64,000 bases of DNA from CAVQJU01 sp963712905 (GTDB lineage: Bacteria > Acidobacteriota > Vicinamibacteria > Vicinamibacterales > CAVVIG01). The translations under genes and the position numbers were made by a program. This document shows positions 25,370 through 34,840 of the stretch, piece by piece (positions within the stretch are counted from its first letter, which is position 1; each line of letters starts with the position of its first letter). The notes below the pieces were generated by a model. That model saw only the letters and a program-made list of their open reading frames with translations. It did not search any database and was not told the DNA's origin. The stretch covers positions 223,807 through 287,806 of the forward strand of contig CAVQJU010000003.1 in assembly GCA_963712905.1 (NCBI GenBank), read 5' to 3'.

Positions 25370-25896
25370 CAGCTCCTGGGCTTGAGCGGGAGCCTGGGCG
25401 GGCGCGGGCCGTGCCTGACGGCGCCCGCCACCGGCACGTACTCCAGCTCGACGCCCTCGCTGGCCTTCCTCAGCAGGAGACCTCCGCGCGACATGTCCCC
25501 GCGGCCGACGAAATCAACCGGGAACCGGAGCCGCTCGCCGAAGATCGCGCCGAGCACGCCGACGTACTTCGGCGACGCGATGCTTCCGAGCAGCACCACG
25601 TCGCGGGCGTTTCCGATTTCCTCGAGCAGCGAATGCGCGCTGCGCTCGAGCGCCTCCCTGTATCGGGCGTTCGCGGAATCGATGTCGCCGTCCGCAAACT
25701 CGAGGATGGACCCGTGGGTCACGCGTGCGTCGGGGCTCTGCAGTCCCGTGGTCGGCGTGATGACGTGGATGTCGCGCGCCGCGGCGAAGTGGCGCGCGTA
25801 CGTCAGCTTGCCGCGGAAGTAGAGGCTGCTGAAGAACGTGAAGACGTCGCCGAGCGGCGCGCCGCCGGCCGACCGGAGCTGCGACGCGAGCGGCAT
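25369..25896 (-). CDS. Conserved-looking cytoplasmic protein of unknown function
   Basis: 175 residues, not recognised. It has no signal peptide or membrane helix. Visible features are GDVFTFFSSLYFRGKLTYARHF near the start, DIHVITPTTGLQSP, a central helical stretch ARYREALERSAHSLLEEI, a Rossmann-like strand and loop ARDVVLLGSIASPKYVGVL and FPVDFVGRGDMSRGG. It reads like a small alpha/beta enzyme or nucleotide-binding protein. It is translationally coupled (TGATG) to the LigD-type polymerase, which hints at a shared DNA-repair context. That link is inference from position only. Confidence 0.7.
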   Translation of the reverse strand: MPLASQLRSAGGAPLGDVFTFFSSLYFRGKLTYARHFAAARDIHVITPTTGLQSPDARVTHGSILEFADGDIDSANARYREALERSAHSLLEEIGNARDVVLLGSIASPKYVGVLGAIFGERLRFPVDFVGRGDMSRGGLLLRKASEGVELEYVPVAGAVRHGPRPPRLPLKPRS

Positions 25897-25970
25897 GGCG
25901 GAACGGGGCGACAACAACTGCGCCGCCCGTCTGCCGCGGCAGCTCGCCGGAGAGAGGATGAAGACCCGAT

Positions 25971-26986
25971 TCAAAATCCCCAGCGAAGGAGAACGGCGCC
26001 GACGGTGAAGCCGGCCCCGACCGACGCCAGCAGCACGAGGTCGCCCTTCTTGAGGCGTCCGGAGCACACGGCGTCGTTCAGGGCGAGCGGGATGGTCGCC
26101 GCGGTCGTGTTCCCGAATTTGTCGATGTTGATGATCATCTTGTCCGGCGCCAGGCCGAGCTTCTCGGCCGCCGACTCGATGATGCGGCGGTTGGCCTGGT
26201 GCGACACGAACAGATCGAGATCGGAGGTCGTGAGGCCGTTGCGCTTGAGAATGCGGTGCGCGATTTCTTCGGTCTTGCGGACGGCGAACTTGAACACCGC
26301 CCGCCCGTCCTGCTTGACGTAGTGCATGCGCTTGTCGACGGTCTCGTGCGAGGGCGGGTGCAGGCTGCCCCCGCCCGGCATGAACAGCGAGTCTCCTCCG
26401 CTCCCGTCGATCTCGTGCTCGAAATCCAGGATCGCGCAGTGCTCGTCCTCGGCGGCCGAGACCACGACGGCGCCCGCACCGTCGCCGAAGAGCACGCACG
26501 TGGCCCGATCCTTGTAGTCGATGATGCTCGACATCACGTCGGCGCCGACCACGAGCGCATGTTCGTGCGCGCCGGTGGCGACCAGCTGGCTGGCGGTGGT
26601 CAGCGCGTACGTGAACGCCGAGCATGCGGCGCTGAGATCGAAGCCCCACGCATGGCGGGCGCCGATCTTGTGCTGAATCAGGCACGTCGTGCTCGGGAAC
26701 AGCATGTCCGGCGTGACGGTGCCGGTCACGATGAGGCCGATGTCATCGGGCGTGAGGCCCGCGCGGGCAATCGCCTTGATCGCGGCCTCCTTGCCCAGAT
26801 CCGACGTCGCCACGCCGGGCGCCGCGATGTGCCGCTCGCGGATGCCGACGCGCTGCATGATCCAGTCGTCGGTCGTGTCGACGAGTTTCTCGAGGTCGGC
26901 GTTGGTCAGGACGTTCGGCGGCACGTACGTCGCCAGCGATCTGATCATCGTCGGCCTGCCGCCGACACGGGTGTTCTTCCGCGCGT

Positions 26987-26993
<7 letters not shown>
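25971..26993 (-). CDS. fabH: 3-oxoacyl-ACP synthase III (KAS III)
   Basis: 340 residues if started at 26993; an ATG at 26948 (MIRSLATYVPP) gives about 325 and fits the family N-terminus. FabH starts fatty acid synthesis by condensing acetyl-CoA with malonyl-ACP. The active Cys is in DLSAACSAFTYAL, the His in FVSHQANRRI and the Asn in DKFGNTTAATIPLAL. The C-terminus SVGAGFTVGAVLLRWGF is canonical. It overlaps the end of ruvB by 7 bases if the long start is used. Confidence 0.94.
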
Positions 26994-28015
<1,022 letters not shown>

Positions 28016-28025
28016 GGCAGAGGCG

Positions 28026-28625
28026 TCACTTCGCGACTTCTCTCAGGGCCTGCTTCAGCGTCCGTTCGAAGCCGGCGTCGCGGCCAATCGCCTTCAGGGA
28101 CGCATCGACCGCCTTCTCGGCAAGCGGCCGATGATACCCCAGGTTCACGAGCGCGGAGAGCAGATCGTCGCGCACGCTGGCCGCCGCCGGCGTGGCCTCG
28201 CCGGCCGCCTCGGTGGCGCGGGCGCGCGGCAGCCGATCCTTCAACTCGAGCACGATGCGCTCGGACGTCTTCTTGCCGACGCCGGGAATGGCCGTGAGCC
28301 GCGCGAGGTCGCCCCGCTCGATCGCGCCGACCAGATCGGGCGGCTCGATGCCGGACAACACCGCCAGCGCGAGCTTCGGACCGATGCCGCTGATGCTGAT
28401 GAGCCGATCGAACAAATCGAGCTCGAGCGCCGTCGCAAAGCCGTAGAGCGCCAGCGCATCCTCGCGCACGTGGGTGTGCACGCGCAGCGCCACCTCGGCG
28501 CCGGGCTCGCCCAGCCCGTAGAACGTCGAGAGCGGGACGGCGACGTCGTACCCGACACCGCCCGCTTCGACGATGACCCGGGTCGGCTGCTTCTCGAGGA
28601 TCCTTCCCCTGAGGTGTGCGATCAC
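28026..28625 (-). CDS. ruvA: Holliday junction DNA-binding protein RuvA
   Basis: 199 residues. RuvA tetramers hold the four-way junction for RuvB. The OB domain starts MIAHLRGRILEKQPTRV and includes VGYDVAVPLST. Two helix-hairpin-helix motifs follow, SISGIGPKLALAVLSG and AIPGVGKKTSERIVLELKD. A flexible Ala-rich linker leads to domain III (LLSALVNLGYHRPLAEKAV), which contacts RuvB. The start overlaps the ruvC stop as ATGA. Confidence 0.97.
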   Translation of the reverse strand: MIAHLRGRILEKQPTRVIVEAGGVGYDVAVPLSTFYGLGEPGAEVALRVHTHVREDALALYGFATALELDLFDRLISISGIGPKLALAVLSGIEPPDLVGAIERGDLARLTAIPGVGKKTSERIVLELKDRLPRARATEAAGEATPAAASVRDDLLSALVNLGYHRPLAEKAVDASLKAIGRDAGFERTLKQALREVAK

Positions 28626-29167
28626 GGCCGGTAGTGGCGCCAGCTGGTCGCCGATTTCGGCGACCGGGCGGCGGCCAGGACGTTCGCGACGTGTGCCGGC
28701 GCCTGCGCATGCACGTGGCAGATGGCCACGGCGAGCGCATCGGCGGCGTCGTGCGGCGACGGCACCGCCGTCAGACCGAGCAGCAGCTTGATCATCTGCT
28801 GGACCTGCGTCTTCTCGGCGCGCCCGTAGCCGACCACCGCCCGCTTGATCTCCGCCGGCGTGTACTCCACCACCGGCACACCCGCTTCGACCGCCGCCAG
28901 CATGGCCACGCCCCGCGCGTGCCCGAGCTTCAGCGCGCTGCGCACGTTGTTCGAATAGAACAGGTTCTCGATCGCGACCGAATCGGGCCGGCAGTCCGCC
29001 AGCAGCGCCGCCAGGCGCGTGTGGATGACGAGGAGCTTCTCGGGAAACGTGGCGTTGGGCGGAGCGCTGATGGCCCCGCAGACGAGCATGCGGTGCCGCG
29101 ACCCGTCGGTCTCGACGCAGCCGTAACCGGTGCGCTCGGAACCTGGGTCGATCCCGAAAATCTTCAC
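28622..29167 (-). CDS. ruvC: Crossover junction endodeoxyribonuclease RuvC
   Basis: 181 residues from a GTG at 29167. RuvC cuts Holliday junctions. The four acidic residues are seen in IFGIDPGSERTGYG, VAIENLFYSNNVRSALKLG, the VVEYTPAEIKRAVVGYG region and SPHDAADALAVAICH. The GTG overlaps the yebC stop as GTGA. An in-frame start at 29215 would add 16 residues from inside yebC and is not preferred. Confidence 0.96.
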   Translation of the reverse strand: MKIFGIDPGSERTGYGCVETDGSRHRMLVCGAISAPPNATFPEKLLVIHTRLAALLADCRPDSVAIENLFYSNNVRSALKLGHARGVAMLAAVEAGVPVVEYTPAEIKRAVVGYGRAEKTQVQQMIKLLLGLTAVPSPHDAADALAVAICHVHAQAPAHVANVLAAARSPKSATSWRHYRP

Positions 29168-29913
29168 GCGAGCGAGGCCTCGATCTCCTTCTCCGAGATG
29201 TCGAAGTTCGACCACACGTGCTGGACGTCGTCGTAGTCGTCGAGCGCTTCCATGAGCTTCAACATCTGCTGGGCGACCTTGCCTTCGAGCTTGACGTAGT
29301 TCTGCGGAATCATCGAGACCTGGGCGCTCGCTGGCTCGATGCCCAGGCTTTTTACGGCCTCGTTCACGGCGGTGAACGCTTCCGGCGCGCTCAGCACCTC
29401 CCAGTTGGGATCATCGTCCTGCAGGTCGTCGGCGCCCGCGTCGAGCACGGCCGCCAGCAGCTTCTCTTCGTCCGCTTTCGCCTTCTCGACGACGATGTAG
29501 CCCTTCTTCGAGAACATCCAGGCGACGGCGTTGGCGGCCGCGAGGTTGCCGCCGTGTTTCTCAATCAGGTGCCTCAACTCGCCGACCGTGCGGTTCTTGT
29601 TGTCGGTGAGCACGTCGATGATGACCGCCGCGCCGCCAGGACCGTACGCTTCGTACTGCGCTTCCTCGTACGACACGCCCGGCTCTTCACCGGTGCCGCG
29701 ACGGATCGCGCGCTTGATGTTTTCGGCGGGCATGTTGGCCGCCTTGGCGTCGGCGATGATCGTCCGAAGCCGGGGGTTCATGTCGGGATCGCCCCCGCCG
29801 GCGCGCGCCGCGACGGTCAGTTCCTTGATGATGCGCGTGAAAATCTTGCCGCGCTTGGCGTCAAGGGCGCCCTTCTTGTGCTTGATCGACGCCCATTTTG
29901 AATGGCCGGACAT
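29164..29913 (-). CDS. YebC/PmpR family transcriptional/translational regulator
   Basis: 249 residues from MSGHSKWASIKHKKG, the invariant start of the family. Other markers are KIFTRIIKELTVAARAGG, KAANMPAENIKRAIRRGTGE, YEAYGPGGAAVIIDVLTDNKNRT and MFSKKGYIVVE. Members bind DNA or act with ribosomes; the role here is not defined. It is the first gene of the ruv operon, and all its downstream neighbours overlap it or each other. Confidence 0.96.
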   Translation of the reverse strand: MSGHSKWASIKHKKGALDAKRGKIFTRIIKELTVAARAGGGDPDMNPRLRTIIADAKAANMPAENIKRAIRRGTGEEPGVSYEEAQYEAYGPGGAAVIIDVLTDNKNRTVGELRHLIEKHGGNLAAANAVAWMFSKKGYIVVEKAKADEEKLLAAVLDAGADDLQDDDPNWEVLSAPEAFTAVNEAVKSLGIEPASAQVSMIPQNYVKLEGKVAQQMLKLMEALDDYDDVQHVWSNFDISEKEIEASLA

Positions 29914-29980
29914 GGTTGAAGCTCCAGATGGCAAACCGCCGAGAAACCCCAGACAAATCAACGAGATGGAACGGAAAATC

Positions 29981-30745
29981 TTACACCTTTTCCGCCAAGA
30001 GGATCCACACGTCGGCGCGCGCGTCCCAGGGCTGGCCGCGATAGTCGCCAAGCACCGTTTTCACGCGGAATCCGGCCCGTTCGAGCCTGCGCCGCATTTG
30101 CGGGATGGACAGTGTGCGGAATGTCAGCTCGAAGCAGTGCTCGGTCGTACGCCCCCCGCGGCGTTCCACGTACCGCTGGTCGAACGTGGTGAGCCGGCGC
30201 CCCGGGTCCTGCCGGACCGACTCCACGAGCGTCAGGCGGCCCCCGCCGCGCAACCGGCCCACGAGCTGGACCCGGCTGTCGTATTCGCGCCAGTTGGGAA
30301 CGTCCGGAACCAGGTCGATGCCGAACGTCCCGCCGCGCCGGAGCACGCGCGCCACGGATTCGAGCGTGGCCTGCAGATCGCGCTCGCGGATGAGCGACTG
30401 CAGAACGCCGTAGGGCGCGAGCACCATCGAGAAGCGCCCCCGCTTGAACGGAAGCGCACGGATGTCGGCGCGCACGAACGGAATCCGGCGGGAGGTTCGA
30501 GCGGCCCGCGCCGCGGCGCGCGCGAGCATCGGCCCCGATCGGTCAACGCCGACAAGGCTGACGCCGGCGCGTGCGAGCGGCAGCGAGATGCGGCCGGTGC
30601 CGCACCCGAGCTCGAGCACTGTTCCCTTCGCCTCGGCGGCCACCCGGCGCCAGAACGCGACGTCGCGCCGCCCCAGCGTCCGCGCGTTCTCCCAGTCGTA
30701 GAACGGCGCGTACGCGTCCCAGCCTTCCCAGCCTTGCTTCGCCAC
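29981..30745 (-). CDS. Class I SAM-dependent methyltransferase
   Basis: About 254 residues. Motif I is VLELGCGTGRISLPLARAG, followed by GVDRSGPMLARA (acidic residue binding the ribose) and PFVRADIRALPF. A C-terminal substrate domain ends DVWILLAEKV. The substrate cannot be told. The start is uncertain between a GTG at 30745 (VAKQGWEGWDAYA) and a TTG at 30763. It lies upstream of yebC with a 67-base gap. Confidence 0.85.
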   Translation of the reverse strand: MAKQGWEGWDAYAPFYDWENARTLGRRDVAFWRRVAAEAKGTVLELGCGTGRISLPLARAGVSLVGVDRSGPMLARAAARAARTSRRIPFVRADIRALPFKRGRFSMVLAPYGVLQSLIRERDLQATLESVARVLRRGGTFGIDLVPDVPNWREYDSRVQLVGRLRGGGRLTLVESVRQDPGRRLTTFDQRYVERRGGRTTEHCFELTFRTLSIPQMRRRLERAGFRVKTVLGDYRGQPWDARADVWILLAEKV

Positions 30746-30771
30746 GTCAAATCTTAGTCGCAATGACTGCG

Positions 30772-30823
30772 CATCACGAAGACACGAAGGTCACGACTTC
30801 GTGTTCTTCGTGACTTCGTGATG
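30772..30823. repeat. Inverted repeat of CACGAAG-type units between two genes
   Basis: CATCACGAAG at 30772 is matched by CTTCGTGATG ending at 30823, a perfect 10-bp outer stem. The inside contains further CACGAAG and TTCGTG units in opposite orientation. The element separates the membrane-protein stop (30833) from the methyltransferase start and could be a transcriptional punctuation hairpin or a REP-like repeat. There is no T-run. Confidence 0.6.
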
Positions 30824-30832
30824 AGACGGGCG

Positions 30833-31543
30833 CTAGTCGGAAACCGCGAGCTCGCCGGGCACGATGGGGCGCGTGCGCGGCAGCCGGCCGAGGCGCGCGA
30901 GGTTGCCGACGAACGCGAGGATGGCGATGAAGATCGCGAGCTTGAGCGTGTCGCCGATCGTCGTCCGCGGGATCACTTTCCACATGAGCCAGAGCGCGGG
31001 CTGCGCGAAGCAGACGGCCCAGACCGACCCGTAGAAGTAGCGCCGCTCGTGCCCTTCGCCCTTGGTCGACGGCTTCACCCGCGGAAGTTTCCCGAACGCA
31101 CCGAGCAGCCAGATCGATCCGGCGAGAGGAAAGTACGCATACCGGTAGATCTGCTTGAGATACCACTGCCCCGTGACGATGGCGACGACGAGGCCGGTGA
31201 TGTTGAGGACCGCGAACGTGATGACCTCGCTCCACGCGAACGTGTAGCACACGCGGCGATAGAGCGGGTTCGGCCGGTCCTCCGTGAACCGGATGATGTA
31301 CGGCTTTGGCTCGACGCCCGGCAGGCCGCCGCGAAGGCCGGCGATGCCCGTGCCGACGAGCACCAGGCCGAGCCAGAGCGCCATGCGCGTGTCGAACCCG
31401 TGCTCGAACAGATCGAAGGTCAGCGGACCGGGCGCGATGAAGAAGACGAAAATCCAGATCGGCCAGTGATTGAATCGGTAATAGAGCTTGTTGCGTTCAC
31501 GGATCTTGCGGTCCGACGCGTATTCGACGGGAATCTCTGGCAC
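30833..31543 (-). CDS. Polytopic membrane protein of unknown function
   Basis: 236 residues with about six predicted membrane helices, for example WIFVFFIAPGPLTFDLF, MALWLGLVLVGTGIAGLRGG, VITFAVLNITGLVVAIVTG and LAIFIAILAFVGNLARLG. A loop with Arg and Pro (RFTEDRPNPLYRRVCYTFAWSEV) lies between helices two and three. No family is recognised. It lies 23 bases before the SpoU methylase stop in reading order and may be cotranscribed with it. Confidence 0.75.
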   Translation of the reverse strand: MPEIPVEYASDRKIRERNKLYYRFNHWPIWIFVFFIAPGPLTFDLFEHGFDTRMALWLGLVLVGTGIAGLRGGLPGVEPKPYIIRFTEDRPNPLYRRVCYTFAWSEVITFAVLNITGLVVAIVTGQWYLKQIYRYAYFPLAGSIWLLGAFGKLPRVKPSTKGEGHERRYFYGSVWAVCFAQPALWLMWKVIPRTTIGDTLKLAIFIAILAFVGNLARLGRLPRTRPIVPGELAVSD

Positions 31544-31565
31544 GAGCGTCGAGTATAACTCGGCC

Positions 31566-32384
31566 TCACCTGACGCGAGAGAGCCGATGCAGCGCGATGC
31601 CGGCGGCGACGGCCAGATTCAGCGAGTCCACGCGGGGGGCGATGGGGATGCGGACACGGTGGTCCGCGGCGGCTTCCGAGGCGGCGCTGAGCCCGGGGCC
31701 CTCGCTGCCGAAGAGGAGCGCGAGCGGCGCGGAACCGAGCGATGCGGGCAACTCGTCGAGGTCGCACCCGGCGCCGGCGGGCGTGAAGGCGGCGATGATG
31801 AAACCGCGCGCTTTCAAGCCGGCCAGCGCGGCCGGCCACTCGTCCGCCCCGTTCGTCAGCCGCGCGAATGGAACGTGCAGGGCCGCCGCCATCGACGTGC
31901 GGATCGCCTTGCGGTAGAGCGGATCGCACGAGGCGGCGTCGAGCAGCACGGCGTCCGCACCGAAGGCGGCGGCGTTCCTGAACACGCCGCCCACGTTGTC
32001 CGCGTTGGTCACGCCCTCCAGGACCACGACGAGCCGCGCCTCCGCCAGGACGTCGTCAATGATCGGCGGTGAAGGCCGCGCGGAGAGCGCAAGACATCCG
32101 CGGTGCACGTCGTACCCGGCGATACCCCGGAAATCGGGCGCTTCGCAGATATAGATCGGCACCGATGGCTCGAGCGCCGCGAGGGCCGGCTCGAGCGCGC
32201 GGCAGGCCGCCTCGCTCAGAAGCAGCGACTGAATGGCGTATCGGCCTTCGGCAATGAGGCGCTCGACGACAAGCCGCCCCTCCGCGACGAAGAGCCCGCG
32301 CGCCCGGATCAAATCGGGATCCATGACCGACCGGTACGCGCTCACGCGCGGATCGTCGGGGCCGCTGATGCGCACGACCGGCAT
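31566..32384 (-). CDS. TrmH/SpoU family RNA 2'-O-methyltransferase
   Basis: 272 residues. An N-terminal substrate-binding region (LFVAEGRLVVERLIAEGR) is followed by the knotted SPOUT domain with motif 1 GVTNADNVGGVFRNAAAFG, motif 2 LLFGSEGPGLS and motif 3 IPIAPRVDSLNLAVAAGIALH. All three motifs are intact, so it should methylate ribose in rRNA or tRNA; the target is not determined. Confidence 0.93.
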   Translation of the reverse strand: MPVVRISGPDDPRVSAYRSVMDPDLIRARGLFVAEGRLVVERLIAEGRYAIQSLLLSEAACRALEPALAALEPSVPIYICEAPDFRGIAGYDVHRGCLALSARPSPPIIDDVLAEARLVVVLEGVTNADNVGGVFRNAAAFGADAVLLDAASCDPLYRKAIRTSMAAALHVPFARLTNGADEWPAALAGLKARGFIIAAFTPAGAGCDLDELPASLGSAPLALLFGSEGPGLSAASEAAADHRVRIPIAPRVDSLNLAVAAGIALHRLSRVR

Positions 32385-32393
32385 GCGCGTCGA

Positions 32394-33296
32394 TCAGATG
32401 ACGCGTGCCTGACGCATGACCGCTTCGGACTTCTGCCGGATTTCGCGCGCGACCTCGAACGAATCCCCCTGCTGGAACTTCGGCAGGAACAATTCGACCG
32501 ACAGCGGGCCCGCGTATCCCTTCTCAGCCAGCTTGCGCAGGATTTTCACCAGCGGCGTGACACCGTCGCCGGGAATGACGCGCGTCGTCTGGTCGAGCAG
32601 CTCGCGCGGCATATCCGGCACGTCCTGGAAGTGCACGTGCCCGATGTCGCCCGGACGCAGCAGATCGAGGTCCTCGAACTTGCTCTGGCCCGACCAGAAG
32701 TGATAGCAGTCGAACAGAATCTTCATGTTCGGGTGCGCCGCCTCGCGCGTCATCTTGATCGCCGTGCCCAGCGTGGCGATGAAGGTAGACGCGCGCACGA
32801 ACTCGGCCATCGCGATCATGTCGGCCTGCTTCGCGATGTCGCCGACCTGCCGCATGTTGTCCACGCCGGCCTTGTAGTCGTCCTGCGTGAATTTCGCGGT
32901 CGTCGGGGTCGGCGCGTAGAGACGCTTCAGCCCCAGCTCGCCCAGCATCGCGCAGCGCCTCTTCAGGTCCTCGAGGCCGGCGGCGTGGTTGGGGTTCGGC
33001 TCCCAGAGGCCCTGGACACCGCAGGCGCAGGAAACGGGCGTCAGCCCCAGGTCGGTGAGCACTCGTTTCGCCGCGGCAAGGGAGTCCGTTTTCAGGAACT
33101 CGTCGAGCAGCTGCACGGTAATCTCGACGTTCTTGATTCCGGCGCGCGCCCAGCCCTCGAGCGACCGGCGGTATCCGGCAGCGGCGGAGGTGTTCTGGTG
33201 AATGGCTAACGACATTTTTCCTTCGGCCGCGCCGACTCCGGTCGGCGCCGCTGACAGCGCAAGAGGAGCGAGAAGCATCGTTCGTCGTGACAGCAT
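32394..33296 (-). CDS. Secreted hydroxypyruvate isomerase-like TIM-barrel protein
   Basis: 300 residues. The N-terminus MLSRRTMLLAPLALSAA has a Tat-like double arginine and a hydrophobic run. The rest is a xylose-isomerase-like barrel with metal-site Glu and Asp/His in EITVQLLDEF, MAEFVRAST, ILFDCYHFWSG, GHVHFQDVPD and PLSVELFLP, closest in style to hydroxypyruvate isomerase and sugar phosphate isomerase/epimerases. Substrate is unknown. Exported members of this group are common in Acidobacteria and Planctomycetes. Confidence 0.85.
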   Translation of the reverse strand: MLSRRTMLLAPLALSAAPTGVGAAEGKMSLAIHQNTSAAAGYRRSLEGWARAGIKNVEITVQLLDEFLKTDSLAAAKRVLTDLGLTPVSCACGVQGLWEPNPNHAAGLEDLKRRCAMLGELGLKRLYAPTPTTAKFTQDDYKAGVDNMRQVGDIAKQADMIAMAEFVRASTFIATLGTAIKMTREAAHPNMKILFDCYHFWSGQSKFEDLDLLRPGDIGHVHFQDVPDMPRELLDQTTRVIPGDGVTPLVKILRKLAEKGYAGPLSVELFLPKFQQGDSFEVAREIRQKSEAVMRQARVI

Positions 33297-33362
33297 GGAT
33301 GGCCTCCGGGTGCGGTCAGTATTGCCGAAACGTCAATTCAGGTCGCATCGCGTAAGTTGTTG

Positions 33363-33368
33363 ATTATA
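33363..33368 (-). promoter_or_regulatory. Perfect -10 element (TATAAT) upstream of the TIM-barrel gene
   Basis: TATAAT is read on the minus strand 67 bases before the gene start. No good -35 hexamer sits at 16-18 bases, so it may need an activator or another sigma factor. The gap between it and the start holds a GGAGG ribosome site next to the ATG. Confidence 0.4.
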
Positions 33369-33745
33369 GGTACTTTGCGTCGCTGGGTCATTAGCCACGC
33401 GCTGGGCGAACGCCATAGGCAAGACGCAATGGCCCGTCATCTGTGCCTATGAGCACGACGTGAGGAAGTTCTAGCCGTTTCTTCAACAGCGAGATCGTCT
33501 TTCTAGCAACGTAGGAAATCTGATTGCTCCGTATTCCTTGCAAACTTTGCCTCGGGAACCAGAATGGGGTACCACCGTCGATTCCCGAGGTCCACTTTTG
33601 GTGCCTGGGGGGCATGGGCTGGAAGGCCGTTGCCCTGGTGGCTCCCTGAGTGGTTCGACCCGGCGACGAGTCTCTTTCGTATTCGTGAAAGGTAGCGTGC
33701 TAGGAACAAGGTTGGACGAGGCCGTGGTTCAGGTGGCGGACCCGT
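33369..33745. other. Non-coding stretch at the left edge of the accessory patch
   Basis: Short open frames exist on both strands, but none has a recognisable domain, a sensible ribosome site or codon use like its neighbours. No repeat or RNA gene was seen. Composition looks lower in GC than the flanking operons. It may contain remnants of lost genes. Confidence 0.5.
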
Positions 33746-34180
33746 CTAGCGGTACGCGCCTGACTGCCCCGCCTCAATCGAGGCCCGATGTGTCGCACGC
33801 CGTTCGGGATGGATTTTTCCGCGCGCCCTCAACGACATGTTCACGTTCGTGAGAAACGCGGGGTTCTTGGTCGGGTTGACGACGTATGAGGCCCCCAAGC
33901 GTACAGCTTCGCGCTCCAGGACGACATCGTGCGTGGCATCCGTGATCACGACGGCTAAGTTCGATTGATTCAGTTGAGCGCGCAGGGCTAGACCGACGCC
34001 ATTGAACGCGCCCAGCCGGACGGCAGCCACCAACAGATCAGGGCGAATTGAGATGAGCGAGGCCTGGGCCGACTTGAACGAGGTCGCTGTCGTGACCTTG
34101 TAGCCGTCCTTTGTCAGGAGCGCCGTGAGTTGCCGCAGTACCGATCCGTCGGTGTGAACGAGCAGAACAGATGGATACAT
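33746..34180 (-). CDS. CheY-like receiver protein, stand-alone and divergent
   Basis: 144 residues from ATG 34180. The fold MYPSVLLVHTDGSVLRQLTALL, VTTATSFKSAQASL, PDLLVAAVRLG, LAVVITDATHD and LGASYVVNPTKNPAFL follows the beta/alpha order of response-regulator receivers. The usual DD pair after strand 1 is replaced by His-Thr-Asp, and the phospho-acceptor Asp after strand 3 is an Ala/Val, so phosphorylation is unlikely. The last 25 residues are basic (RGKIHPERRATHRAS) and end without an output domain. It may be a phospho-independent interaction module or the remnant of a larger regulator. Confidence 0.65.
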   Translation of the reverse strand: MYPSVLLVHTDGSVLRQLTALLTKDGYKVTTATSFKSAQASLISIRPDLLVAAVRLGAFNGVGLALRAQLNQSNLAVVITDATHDVVLEREAVRLGASYVVNPTKNPAFLTNVNMSLRARGKIHPERRATHRASIEAGQSGAYR

Positions 34181-34354
34181 TTTCAATGCCCGCACACACC
34201 GTAGCCCTTGAGCCAACGAAAAGCTGTTTCCTTTTGGACACCCTGAACAAAGGCCTCGCGCCATCCAAAGGAGACGGCGATCTTTGCCACACCGACCTGC
34301 TCAAGTCACGCCGCCCGCCGACCAGATCGCCAAACCCCACGGAGAATGAGGGCG

Positions 34355-34510
34355 TTATGCGCGACTGCCGATCCTGCCTGTCAATAACATGACAATCAGC
34401 ACCAGGAGAATCAGCCCGCCAAGACCGCCCCCCACTAGCGGGCCACCTACGTAAAGACCCCCCCCGCCGAACAGCAATAGAAGGATTATCAACAGAACTA
34501 CAAGGCTCAT
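34355..34510 (-). CDS. DUF3309-like small membrane peptide
   Basis: 51 residues: a hydrophobic segment LVVLLIILLLLFGGGGLYVGG, a Gly-rich turn and a second hydrophobic segment LGGLILLVLIVMLLTGRIG. The two-helix layout with a glycine-rich middle matches the short DUF3309 family, whose function is unknown but which is often found near stress genes. The start has GAGTGCGCGATG context with a weak ribosome site. It is divergent from dodecin across a 330-base gap. Confidence 0.7.
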   Translation of the reverse strand: MSLVVLLIILLLLFGGGGLYVGGPLVGGGLGGLILLVLIVMLLTGRIGSRA

Positions 34511-34662
34511 CGCGCACTCCTCTCGGATTTCGGTGATTCGATCATCACCTCGATCGTGAACATGACGATATCGCATGACTCTCTCGCCAGACTGTTCCGG
34601 ATTGCACACGACAAATCGTGTAGCGGCGCTGTCGGTCTGGCTGCCGACGATCGCGGACGGAA

Positions 34663-34680
34663 CTGTGCGCTTGCGCACAG
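34663..34680. promoter_or_regulatory. Perfect 8-bp inverted repeat, possible operator
   Basis: CTGTGCGC-TT-GCGCACAG lies in the gap between the divergent DUF3309 peptide and dodecin genes. The spacing and symmetry suit a dimeric regulator. A related imperfect form (TGCGCAAACGCACA) occurs near 36214 upstream of the secreted-protein gene. The rest of 34511-34840 shows no gene. Confidence 0.4.
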
Positions 34681-34840
34681 GTGGCGATCGGTTCGCGAGT
34701 TACGCTGAAGGGTCAGACCCGATGCGCGTCACACTCATGATTCGTCACGGCCACGCGGCTGATGTCACGCCGCGTCCGGCAAAGCCGGGTCTGGGCAGAC
34801 GTTGAAGGAACAGGATTCGGCTTTCAGGGGAGATTTCGAC

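Noticed and set aside
33391..33852. Short open frames near the left edge of the accessory patch
   Set aside because: No domain, poor starts and no consistent coding bias.
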